A DNA stretch of 42,362 bases from Candidatus Poribacteria bacterium (lineage in GTDB: Bacteria; Poribacteria; WGA-4E; WGA-3G), in NCBI GenBank assembly GCA_022822275.1, contig JAJEBZ010000145.1, positions 1 through 42,362 on the forward strand, in the 5' to 3' direction. How positions within the stretch are numbered: the first letter of the stretch is position 1; every line of letters starts with the position of its first letter. A program made the position numbers and the translations under genes. The notes beneath the pieces are model-generated. The model did not search any database and was not told the origin of the DNA. It saw only the letters and a program-made list of their open reading frames with translations. Below are positions 28,649-37,552 of the stretch, piece by piece.

Positions 28649-29125
28649 ATGCAACAAATTGATCCAAGACAATTCCTTGAAACCGATACATTGCTCAATA
28701 AGTTCCAAGGACAAATAGTACTCATAACGTATGACGGTATTAAACAACTAAAGATTACTAAAATAGAGAAATATAAGATCCATTCCGCTGATGACTCATT
28801 GCATAAAGCAGATATCGTCTTTTGTCTAACCCCAGAAGCAGCGAATAACTTAGGGGACGCATTGCGGGTAAACAAAAAACTTGAAGCCGAAAAACTCCGA
28901 ACCGATAAAAACCCACAAAAACGACCAAAAATCATTGGGAAACGTCCTATGCGTAAGTTGGCACAGAAAAACGTCAAGGTGACACTCCGAAACGGATACA
29001 TCCTTTACGGCATAGTGATAGAATACAATGACTATAACTTTACAATGAATGTAAATAACCAGATGGTACTCGTCTATAGACACGCTGTCTATCAATTCGA
29101 AATCGTCACTGCAAAAAAGAGGTAA
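28649..29125 (+). CDS. Hfq/Sm-like domain protein (158 aa), possibly two-domain
   Basis: C-terminal NVKVTLRNGYILYGIVIEYNDYNFTMNVNNQMVLVYRHAVYQFEI matches the Hfq NG.xLxG.I...D / VYKHAI pattern; start at 28649 after TTGGAGGTGC. Confidence 0.65.
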   Translation: MQQIDPRQFLETDTLLNKFQGQIVLITYDGIKQLKITKIEKYKIHSADDSLHKADIVFCLTPEAANNLGDALRVNKKLEAEKLRTDKNPQKRPKIIGKRPMRKLAQKNVKVTLRNGYILYGIVIEYNDYNFTMNVNNQMVLVYRHAVYQFEIVTAKKR

Positions 29126-29208
29126 CTCAACAGGCACTCAAAAATAGGATATTTTTTAGGTTGATACAGAATTTGTCCTTATTATTGTCAGACGAAGGGA
29201 GATTATCA

Positions 29209-30108
29209 ATGGAAACTGAACTAACATATCGTGTTGCACCTCCCGGATTCACACCGGAACAGTGGAAAACATTTAACAAAGATGGTATCATCTTCATTGA
29301 GGACGCTATCTCTAATGAAGACGTTGAAATCTACAAGGATGCAATAGATCGGGTCGCATCAAGAAACCCGAAGTATAAACCGGGAAATTACCTTGGCATG
29401 CAGAACATTGTTGAACGCGATCCTGTCTTTACAGGTTTGATAGACAATGAACGACATGTCGGTTATGCTTATGACCTTTATGGTGAACTGCTCAAACTGC
29501 ATATCAGTCAATTTTTTCTGCGTCCACCAGGTGGCAAACAGTACAATCAATGGCATCCAGACGGCGCACGTGCTCTGCCTTATGGTGTCTTTTCTCCGAA
29601 ATTACCGCTGCAAATTAAAATCGGATATTGGTTAACGGACCTTCCGCATGAGAAGATGGGGAATCTCGTTGTGCTGCCGGGAAGCCATAGACAGCAATAT
29701 ATGGACGGTTATGATACCCACAAGAGCATTCCAGGAGAGATGATTGTTTGTCCACGTAAAGGCACAATGACAGTGATGCACTCCAGTATCTGGCATCGTG
29801 TGGAACCAAATGAGAGCACCGTAGTACGATACAACATCTTTGTAGCATATTGTCCGTCTTGGGTAACTCCTGCAGACCGTTTCCATTCTTCACCAGAGTG
29901 GCTAAAGACGCTCAACCGTGAACAACGTATTATCATGCGGAGTTATGGCAACGCTTATCATAATGCGAAACCGCCCGCATCCGAATTTCCACTCTTTTTA
30001 GATCGCGAAACTGGTTCTGAAGCAGATACAGACAAGTATTTGGATCATGTCCAACTTCACAGACGCAAGCGACAGACAATGCCCGAACGAATTGCAGCCT
30101 CCGTTTAG
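29209..30108 (+). CDS. Phytanoyl-CoA dioxygenase (PhyH)-like oxygenase
   Basis: FTPEQWKTFNKDGIIFIEDAISNEDVEIYKDAID...YNQWHPDGARALPYG...MGNLVVLPGSHRQQYMDG; 29209 start preferred over 29161. Confidence 0.9.
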   Translation: METELTYRVAPPGFTPEQWKTFNKDGIIFIEDAISNEDVEIYKDAIDRVASRNPKYKPGNYLGMQNIVERDPVFTGLIDNERHVGYAYDLYGELLKLHISQFFLRPPGGKQYNQWHPDGARALPYGVFSPKLPLQIKIGYWLTDLPHEKMGNLVVLPGSHRQQYMDGYDTHKSIPGEMIVCPRKGTMTVMHSSIWHRVEPNESTVVRYNIFVAYCPSWVTPADRFHSSPEWLKTLNREQRIIMRSYGNAYHNAKPPASEFPLFLDRETGSEADTDKYLDHVQLHRRKRQTMPERIAASV

Positions 30109-30131
30109 AAGTATTAATAAAAAGGTGTAGT

Positions 30132-30425
30132 TTGAATAAATTCAAGAACTTGCTTAGGTTAATAGCCCGTTCATCCGATATGATATTACATACCATAGTG
30201 TTTATCTGCGGTCTTTGGATTGCGATAACACCCCTTGCATTGACGGTATTCGTCCATGTCCGGGCATGGCGTCGGACAGATCATACTCTCTCAAACTTCG
30301 AACGATTCAATCAGACAATTCATTCTGCGTTTTGGGAAATGGTTCTTTTATGTGTGTTACTAATTGTTCTGCGGAAAATTGTGGTTTGGGCAATTAATTA
30401 TTATGAAGAAAAGGAAAGACAATAA
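30132..30425 (+). CDS. Small membrane protein, 97 aa, two predicted TM helices
   Basis: Hydrophobic segments TIVFICGLWIAITPLALTVFVHV and MVLLCVLLIVLRKIVVWAI; TTG start after AAAAGGTG. Confidence 0.55.
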   Translation: MNKFKNLLRLIARSSDMILHTIVFICGLWIAITPLALTVFVHVRAWRRTDHTLSNFERFNQTIHSAFWEMVLLCVLLIVLRKIVVWAINYYEEKERQ

Positions 30426-30683
30426 CGCGTATCAATTATCGAGTTTGAAAAATATAATAAAACCTATAATTAATGCGGCACTTCTGTATTGCAAACATCT
30501 TGTTTGTGTCCTTATATCGCATACTGTTAGATTGTACCTGTGAGTGCGTAACTGGAAGTGGATGCCACAACCTCTGTTGCCTGTTATGTTTCCAAAACAG
30601 GTTTATTAAAGTGTCCCAATAGTTCTAAAGTTCACTATAATTGTAGTAAAAACGTTGTTTGGTACAACTGATTAGAGAGAGAT

Positions 30684-31874
30684 ATGAAAACGTTGTTTCT
30701 CAAAGACATGCGCTACCGTCAAGCACGAGTTGTGCTGACAGCCATCGGTATCACCGTACTGATTTCACTGATCCTGTTGTTAGGTGGCATCATGAACGGG
30801 ATGCGAATCCAAGCACAGCAATATGTGAAATCTACAGGGGCAGACATCTGGATTTCTGCGGAAGGTTCTGGGGGTGCGTTCATTGGGTTTTCCCTCCTGA
30901 TAGAAGAAAATATGGCACCACTGAATTCTGGGAAAGACTTTGAGAAAGATACTGTGTCTCCGCTCATTTTTGCCCAAGCACAACCAAAAATCCGTGGAAA
31001 AAATACGAAAGCAATTGTTGTTGGATATAAAGCTGGCAAACTTGGTGGACCAAAAAACGTCGTTGGCGGTAGAATGTTCCAATCCAGCGAATTTGATGAT
31101 TATCGTCCAGAAGACCCAATTCCGCATGAAGTTGTTGTAGATGAAAAAATGGGGCTTGAAATCGGTGAACAAATTACCATCGGAACAGAAACCGTCAAGG
31201 TTGTTGGAAAAACGAGTAGTCTGATGTTTGTTTTAGATACTCCCCTACTTTTTATGGATATTCGTGTAGCACAACAAGTACTACTGGGAAACTATCCGCG
31301 TGTGAATATGATGATAGCAAAGACAAAGGCACATCAAAAACCGGAAGAAGTCGCAGCGAATTTAGATGCTCGCTATGCGATTGAAGCACGGACTGTGACG
31401 CAAACACTCAAAGATATTATCGGATATTATGTTGATGAACCGATGAAAGCAGTACAATTTCTGCGAGTCATGTTATGGTTAGCTGCCGGTTTACTCGTTG
31501 GGATGATTACTTATGTGACTATGTTGGAAAAGACACAGGAAATTGGCGTGCTAAAAGCCATCGGTGCATCCAACGGTTATGTGATGGCATTGCTGCTAAA
31601 ACAGGTTGCAATTATCTCTGTTGTGGGGGTTGTCATGGGATTCTGTCTCTCCTATATATTCGCTGCTGCTGCCCCAATCTTTGTCTCAATACACTTAGTT
31701 GAATCCATCATCGTAGCAATTATCAGCTTTATTGTCTGTTGTGGAAGTGGTTATCTTGCAGCGCGTAAAGCAATTATGGTAGATCCAATGATAGCCTTCC
31801 GCGGTGAGATCGATACCAGCACAACACGGCAAAATTTGGATATTGCTTACAGTCCTGCTAACACCGATGTTTAA
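30684..31874 (+). CDS. ABC transporter permease (FtsX/DevC-like)
   Basis: MKTLFLKDMRYRQARVVLTAIGITVLISLILLLGGIMNGM...GMITYVTMLEKTQEIGVLKAIGASNGYVMALLLKQ. Confidence 0.9.
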   Translation: MKTLFLKDMRYRQARVVLTAIGITVLISLILLLGGIMNGMRIQAQQYVKSTGADIWISAEGSGGAFIGFSLLIEENMAPLNSGKDFEKDTVSPLIFAQAQPKIRGKNTKAIVVGYKAGKLGGPKNVVGGRMFQSSEFDDYRPEDPIPHEVVVDEKMGLEIGEQITIGTETVKVVGKTSSLMFVLDTPLLFMDIRVAQQVLLGNYPRVNMMIAKTKAHQKPEEVAANLDARYAIEARTVTQTLKDIIGYYVDEPMKAVQFLRVMLWLAAGLLVGMITYVTMLEKTQEIGVLKAIGASNGYVMALLLKQVAIISVVGVVMGFCLSYIFAAAAPIFVSIHLVESIIVAIISFIVCCGSGYLAARKAIMVDPMIAFRGEIDTSTTRQNLDIAYSPANTDV

Positions 31875-31919
31875 GAAAACAACATTTCTCATCAGGATAT
31901 GCATTAAAGGAAATATAGC

Positions 31920-32594
31920 ATGGCAACCATCGTAGAAGGAATCGGTTTAAAGAAACGTTTCGGTTTCGGTGATGCTGCTGTCACTGCAATTGATTCGGTT
32001 GATATCCAAATTGAAGAGAGCGAATTGGTGATGCTCATGGGAGACAGTGGATGCGGCAAAACGACCCTGATTAGTCTGCTCGGATGCATTCTAACCCCAG
32101 ATGAAGGTGAACTACATATAGACGGTGAAGCGATTGATCCCTCTAATCAAGACTTAAGTGCCGTACGCAGAGAGAAAATCGGGTTTGTTTTTCAGATGTT
32201 TCACCTCCTACCCTATCTCACCGCGCTTGAAAATGTTATGGTTGCGATGGATATTGCAAAGATAAACAGGACTAAAGCCGAAAATCGTGGAATAGAACTG
32301 CTTGCACGTGTCGGTTTAAGTGAACGGTTACATCATCGTCCCGCCCAGTTATCAGGCGGAGAAAAACAACGTGTCTCCTTTGCGCGTGCGCTTGCAAACC
32401 GACCCAAAATCATCTTTGCTGACGAACCCACCGCGAACTTAGATAGTAGACAAAGCGATAACTTGATGAGCCTATTTCAAGAACTACGAGAGGAACATCA
32501 GACAACCATAGTCATCGTAACACACCATGAGGGTTTAAGAAAGAACGCTGACCGTATCATTCACATGAAAGATGGAAGGATTATCGCATCTTGA
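31920..32594 (+). CDS. ABC transporter ATP-binding protein (LolD/DevA-like)
   Basis: MGDSGCGKTTLISLLG (Walker A), LSGGEKQRVSFARAL, IIFADEPTANLD. Confidence 0.95.
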   Translation: MATIVEGIGLKKRFGFGDAAVTAIDSVDIQIEESELVMLMGDSGCGKTTLISLLGCILTPDEGELHIDGEAIDPSNQDLSAVRREKIGFVFQMFHLLPYLTALENVMVAMDIAKINRTKAENRGIELLARVGLSERLHHRPAQLSGGEKQRVSFARALANRPKIIFADEPTANLDSRQSDNLMSLFQELREEHQTTIVIVTHHEGLRKNADRIIHMKDGRIIAS

Positions 32595-34000
32595 AAAATA
32601 AGACGAAGTTTGAAAATAAATGCACCGATCTTCTTGCAGCTTTAGTGGTCGTTTTCATATATGTTAATCCGTTGAATGCTGAACAACTACTCACCCCAAT
32701 GAATCAACAGAACTTTCTAACAAGCGGGTTTTACGGTGGGGGGCTATCCTTTATCAACGGTGATGCTTATGTTCGCCTCCAATTGCAACCGGAAGTTCCA
32801 ATTGGCAAAGTTCGTGTGGGATTTGACCTTGTTTTACTCTACAACCCTTACACAGAAGATGGTGAAAATCTGTTCCTTGCAGAAGATGGTGAAAAATGGG
32901 AAAGTGCAAGTACGTGGTTACGGTTGATTCGTTTTATCAGTTATGGAGATCCTTACGATCCCTTTTATTTCCGTGTTGGTGAATTCGACTATCTCACGAT
33001 TGGGCACGGTTCGATTATGTCAGGATATTCCAATCATGATCGTCGTGGAATTCACCTGAACGTTAGAAAAGAGGATAACCAATACGGTGTTGAAACGATG
33101 CTCAACGACCTTGGCGATCCTACTATTTTCGGGGGACGTAGTTTTATCCGGCCTTTTCAACAACCTGAAAAGAATAACCTATTTACGCGTTTTGAAATTG
33201 GAGCTACCTATATCACCGATATTGACCCTATCCCGTTAGAAGTTGATGAAGAACCTTTCAATGTGGTGGGTGCGGATGTTGGTTTCCCCATAATTGAACG
33301 AAGTTCTTTTCGCTTGGATTTATACAACGACATTGCCTTGCAGAATCCACCATCTGATCCCGCTATACTTGCCGCGTCAGCAAATAAAACTGAAGAAAGT
33401 GCTGAATCAGATACTGAAGAGACCATGTTAGCAGGGGAACCCATATCAACAGAACTCACATGGGGGAATGCTACAGGAATTGGCTTTACTTCTACCAAAG
33501 CAATTCTAAAATTTGAATATCGCATTTTTGATGATGGATATATTCCAGCTGTATTTGACTATACGTACGAAACGGGTGAACCTGAGTTCTGGGGATATGA
33601 AAAAAGTAGTGTAGCACGTCGTGGGTTTTTCACACAACTTATCTGGCAACCCATTCCGCAACTCCATCTCTTAGGCACTTTTGAAAACTACAATAACAAC
33701 ACCTCCAAAATCTATCTCGGTGTGATAGAATCGGGATTAGTCCCACGTCTCACGTTGCGTGCATTCTACGCAAAACGGAATATCGGTGAAGATGGTGACA
33801 CAAACTTTTTTGCTGACCTCTTTGACCTTGACGAGAAGTCTGCACTCAACCTTGAAATCCGATATATGATCTTCCCACCTGTTGAAACGATTGTCGTTAA
33901 CGAATACCGATTCAGACGTGTACAAACGGATTCTGGTCTGACAGAATTTGAACCTATCCACAAAACTTCTATCATGTTTGGTATTAGTACTGATTTTTAG
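32591..34000 (+). CDS. Putative outer-membrane beta-barrel protein
   Basis: 469 aa, signal peptide-like N-terminus, alternating amphipathic strands, terminal Phe (MFGISTDF); 4-bp overlap with the ATPase gene. Confidence 0.6.
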   Translation: MKNKTKFENKCTDLLAALVVVFIYVNPLNAEQLLTPMNQQNFLTSGFYGGGLSFINGDAYVRLQLQPEVPIGKVRVGFDLVLLYNPYTEDGENLFLAEDGEKWESASTWLRLIRFISYGDPYDPFYFRVGEFDYLTIGHGSIMSGYSNHDRRGIHLNVRKEDNQYGVETMLNDLGDPTIFGGRSFIRPFQQPEKNNLFTRFEIGATYITDIDPIPLEVDEEPFNVVGADVGFPIIERSSFRLDLYNDIALQNPPSDPAILAASANKTEESAESDTEETMLAGEPISTELTWGNATGIGFTSTKAILKFEYRIFDDGYIPAVFDYTYETGEPEFWGYEKSSVARRGFFTQLIWQPIPQLHLLGTFENYNNNTSKIYLGVIESGLVPRLTLRAFYAKRNIGEDGDTNFFADLFDLDEKSALNLEIRYMIFPPVETIVVNEYRFRRVQTDSGLTEFEPIHKTSIMFGISTDF

Positions 34001-34006
34001 AATCTT

Positions 34007-35902
34007 ATGGAACAAACAGAGACAACAGATGTCGTAGATTTTACGAAGCAACGCACTGAATTAGAAGGCATTTCAAAATGGATATTTGAGATAGCATCAG
34101 TCTTTTTTGTTGGTTTCTACATCTATAGTGCGGGTTTTGGCACGGCTGCGGAACAATATCATCTCGGCATCTATCTTCTTCTTACTTTTGTTTTAATTGG
34201 CTTCCTATATAAATTCCATCAGAGTTCCCCTTCTAAACGTCCCTCTACTATTGATATATTGCTTGCAGGTTTGAGTGTAATTTCCATCGGTTATTGGATA
34301 GTAGAATATCCTAACATTGCTAACCGTGCAGGTGCATATACATCTTTAGATATTGTGATGGCTGCAATTGGTGTCATCATCAGTTTGGAAATGAGTCGGC
34401 GAACAGTGGGTTGGGGGTTACCCATCATCGCAGCGGTTGGAATATTGTACGCACTTTTTGGTCGCTATATGCCAAATGCTATTTCCCACCAAGGTTTTTC
34501 TATACAGCTAATTATTGAGCACTGCTTCTTTGCACAAGATGGGGTTTTCGGCATAATGGCAAGCGTTATGGCGACCTACGTCATTCTCTTTATCTTTTTC
34601 GGTGCGTTTTTAGAGAAATCAGGGGTTGGTCAGTTCTTCATAAACCTCCCGATGTCACTCACGGGGCGTTCAATTGGCGGTGCTGCGAAAGTTTCTGTCG
34701 TAACCTCTGGTTTCTTCGGTTCTGTTGCAGGAAGTGCCATTGCGAACACTGTCACAACCGGTGCTTTTACGATTCCATTGATGAAGCGAACAGGTTTTCG
34801 TCCGCATATTGCAGGTGCAGTTGAAGCATCTGCCTCTGTCGGTGGACAGTTCCTTCCCCCCGTGATGGGTGCGGGCGCATTCTTGATAGCGGAACGGACA
34901 GGTGTATCTTATAGCAAAATTGCCCTCATATCTATTGTCCCCGCAGTCTTATACTTTCTATCAGTTTGGGTGATGGTGCATTTTGAAGCAAAAAAACAGG
35001 GACTTGAACCGATTCCTACCGAAGAAATACCGAAACTTACCACACTCCTAAAAACAGGTTGGTATTACCTTTTACCACTCATTACACTCATTACTTCACT
35101 TATGTTGGGATATTCTCCACATAAATCTGCATTTTATTCTATTCTCGTCACTATTGTTGTAAGTTATTTCCGTCCAGAAACACGGTTAACACCGAAACGC
35201 ATCTGGGAAGCGATGGTCAACGGTTGCAAGAATTCACTTGCCATTGGTGGTGCAGTTGGAACTATTGGTGTCATCGTAGCTGTAATTGATCTGACAGGTT
35301 TAGGCACCATATTTCCAGGTTTAGTCGTTTCAATTGCAGGGAACAACAAAGCGATTGCTATTTTGTTTCTCGCTGCTGCTTCATTAGTGCTTGGTATGGG
35401 GATTCCTGTTACTGCTGCTTATCTCATTACATCCCAAATTGCTGTGCCAATTTTGATGGATCCAGAAATGGGGGTTCCGATGGTTGCAGCACATCTGATA
35501 ATATTTTGGTTGAGTCAAGATTCCAACATTACGCCCCCAGTTGCATTAGGAGCTTATGCGGGTGCTGCTATTGCAAGAGCGGATCCTTGGAAGACGGGTT
35601 GGGCATGTTTTAAATTTGCCAAACTGTTATATATCATGCCACTGTTATTTGCATATACACATATCCTATTTTTATCGGGAACTCTATTGCAACAGGTAAT
35701 GTCAGTTGTAACAGCATTGGTCGGTACAATCATCTTCTCTATTGTAACGATGGGTTTCTTTGTTAGGAAAACGCGTTGGTATGAATCTATATTGCTTGCG
35801 AGTGCTGCGTTTCTTGCATATACACATAACGTTTGGACGTTCATTATAGGCATGGCATTGTTTGCCGTAGTCTTTGTGGTTCAAAAACGGACTGCAGTGT
35901 AA
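34007..35902 (+). CDS. TRAP transporter fused permease
   Basis: 631 aa polytopic; GSVAGSAIANTVTTGAFTIPLMKRTGFRPHIAGAVEASASVGGQFLPPVMGAGAFLIAE; ASLVLGMGIPVTAAYLI; DSNITPPVALGAYAGAAIA. Confidence 0.93.
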   Translation: MEQTETTDVVDFTKQRTELEGISKWIFEIASVFFVGFYIYSAGFGTAAEQYHLGIYLLLTFVLIGFLYKFHQSSPSKRPSTIDILLAGLSVISIGYWIVEYPNIANRAGAYTSLDIVMAAIGVIISLEMSRRTVGWGLPIIAAVGILYALFGRYMPNAISHQGFSIQLIIEHCFFAQDGVFGIMASVMATYVILFIFFGAFLEKSGVGQFFINLPMSLTGRSIGGAAKVSVVTSGFFGSVAGSAIANTVTTGAFTIPLMKRTGFRPHIAGAVEASASVGGQFLPPVMGAGAFLIAERTGVSYSKIALISIVPAVLYFLSVWVMVHFEAKKQGLEPIPTEEIPKLTTLLKTGWYYLLPLITLITSLMLGYSPHKSAFYSILVTIVVSYFRPETRLTPKRIWEAMVNGCKNSLAIGGAVGTIGVIVAVIDLTGLGTIFPGLVVSIAGNNKAIAILFLAAASLVLGMGIPVTAAYLITSQIAVPILMDPEMGVPMVAAHLIIFWLSQDSNITPPVALGAYAGAAIARADPWKTGWACFKFAKLLYIMPLLFAYTHILFLSGTLLQQVMSVVTALVGTIIFSIVTMGFFVRKTRWYESILLASAAFLAYTHNVWTFIIGMALFAVVFVVQKRTAV

Positions 35903-35910
35903 GTTGTCAT

Positions 35911-36762
35911 TTAGGGATTATCTGCAATCTCTTGAAGTCTGTTCAAAATTTTCTTTGCTGCTTGATGAGATGCCTCTTCATTGAATTCCTCAACTGTTCT
36001 CCCTGCTCTGTATAAGTTTCCCCTATAATACCGTTGAAAAATGAAGTATGTCCATAATGCTGCATCAATGTAATTTGCTTCCAGTACTGTATCTACCGTA
36101 ACATATCCAAGTACTCCATTTAACAATAGAGCGTTAATCCCACTACGCCATTTTCCTGCATACATCTGCCCCGTACCTGGAACGACTGCCGATAGTACTT
36201 TAGCAAAACGTGTAGATTTTTGCGGTAGATTTGCTGCTTCTTCCAATAGTCTGTTAAGTTTTTCATCATTGGCATAGTTCTGTAATACCTCGCGTGCCTC
36301 TTCCCATCGGAACTGATAAATGTTTGCGACTGTCTGTAAAAAGAGTGAACGTTTGGTTTGGGAATCATCTGCATCTCGTAGCATCACTTTTATCAGTTCT
36401 AACCTTGCAAGATCGTAGTGCTTTGCAGCTATTAATATTACAGCGAGATCAAGTTGATATTCCGATTTCTCCTTCAACGTTGTGGCATGCAGCATAGCAT
36501 TTCGCATGGCTACAGTAGCGTCTTGCCACAATCTTTGTGCTCTAAAGGCAAGCCCGATTTTATGATAGGTTTCGGCTGTCCGTGTATCATCAGGATTAAA
36601 AAACAGAAACCGTTTGTATTCTGTTATTGCAGCATCATAATTCTCTAATGCAAAAAAATGATTGCCTATTACAAGCGGGTTATCGTTAGCAATTGCAATC
36701 ATATTGCACGTAAGAAACACAAAGATCACAGATAAAAGAATAGTAAGACGTTTTAATTTCAT
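35911..36762 (-). CDS. Secreted TPR-like protein with C-terminal TM2/DUF5683-like segment
   Basis: MKLKRLTILLSVIFVFLTCNMIAIA signal; TPR-like helices; VVPGTGQMYAGKWRSGINALLLNG. Confidence 0.7.
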   Translation of the reverse strand: MKLKRLTILLSVIFVFLTCNMIAIANDNPLVIGNHFFALENYDAAITEYKRFLFFNPDDTRTAETYHKIGLAFRAQRLWQDATVAMRNAMLHATTLKEKSEYQLDLAVILIAAKHYDLARLELIKVMLRDADDSQTKRSLFLQTVANIYQFRWEEAREVLQNYANDEKLNRLLEEAANLPQKSTRFAKVLSAVVPGTGQMYAGKWRSGINALLLNGVLGYVTVDTVLEANYIDAALWTYFIFQRYYRGNLYRAGRTVEEFNEEASHQAAKKILNRLQEIADNP

Positions 36763-36820
36763 TTCAGAATCAAATGGATTGCGAATTTTTTAGAAAAAAG
36801 GACATATCATTTATATACAA

Positions 36821-36848
36821 AGTGTAGCATAGTTCGTGTTGTTTTGCA
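36821..36848 (-). promoter_or_regulatory. Candidate promoter for the minus-strand TPR gene (TTGCAA-17-TACACT)
   Basis: On the minus strand: TTGCAAAACAACACGAACTATGCTACACTTTG. Confidence 0.45.
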
Positions 36849-36863
36849 ATCTTGTATCAGAGT

Positions 36864-36913
36864 GGGTGTGTAAAGTTTTTCGCGGTTCTGTGTGGCAAAA
36901 ACTTTACACACCC
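36864..36913. mobile_element. 50-bp minimal element: perfect 17-bp TIRs around 16 nt
   Basis: GGGTGTGTAAAGTTTTT-CGCGGTTCTGTGTGGC-AAAAACTTTACACACCC. Confidence 0.85.
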
Positions 36914-37052
36914 ATATAATTTACTATAGTTTGGACAATTTTTTTTCAGACATAAAGTTAATAAGAAATTGGTTTACCGCTTTGTGTGATTGTTATGGTT
37001 AGGAAATTGCCCTTATTTTGCGGTTAAAAATGTGTCAAATATTTTTTCAAAT

Positions 37053-37088
37053 CTTACCACGTGGTAAGAAATTTCATACCATGGTATG
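37053..37088. promoter_or_regulatory. Paired perfect palindromes (candidate operator)
   Basis: CTTACCACGTGGTAAG (37053-37068) and CATACCATGGTATG (37075-37088), centres 21 bp apart. Confidence 0.6.
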
Positions 37089-37394
37089 TTTTGAAAAAGT
37101 GGTGTTACGCCTGTCGTGGTCTGGTCTGATCGGTGTTTTTTTTGATTTTGCATAATTTTTTTATGTGTATATTGGGTTTTGCGATTTTTTTCATGTGTTT
37201 TTTTGCGTTTTTTGTATGATAATATTATATCTCATTTGATGGTGGTTTGGGAGTTTTTTCGTGGTTTGCTTATTGGGATTTCCAATAGGTATACAATAGA
37301 TATCCAAGTGGTAGTCGGTTATCAACTGATTGCTATGTTGTCTGAACAAGGATTTCTGATTTGGTGTAATCCACGATTGAGACAACCCTATACG

Positions 37395-37432
37395 AAAAAC
37401 TTTACACACCCTCAGAGATGTGTAAAGTTTTT
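37395..37432. repeat. Outward-facing TIR pair AAAAACTTTACACACCC...ATGTGTAAAGTTTTT
   Basis: Same motif as the MITE TIRs but in inverted (back-to-back) arrangement with a 6-nt spacer. Confidence 0.8.
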
Positions 37433-37433
37433 A

Positions 37434-37461
37434 TTGACATATTTTCAAAGTTTTGTATAAT
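37434..37461 (+). promoter_or_regulatory. Consensus sigma70 promoter TTGACA-16-TATAAT
   Basis: TTGACATATTTTCAAAGTTTTGTATAAT directly after the TIR pair. Confidence 0.7.
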
Positions 37462-37552
37462 AGTGATGTATAATAAATTTGTAGGAATGATTTTTCTACA
37501 AGTAAACGACTGCTTTTGTCTTTTTTGAGCAATCGCAAGTAATAAGTGTTGT

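Noticed and set aside
36864-37432. Replication origin (CTTTACACA in the TIR is one mismatch from a DnaA-box consensus; AT-rich, T-tracts)
   Set aside because: No dnaA/dnaN/gidA/rpmH genes nearby, and the same motif occurs as TIRs of dispersed elements, which explains it better.
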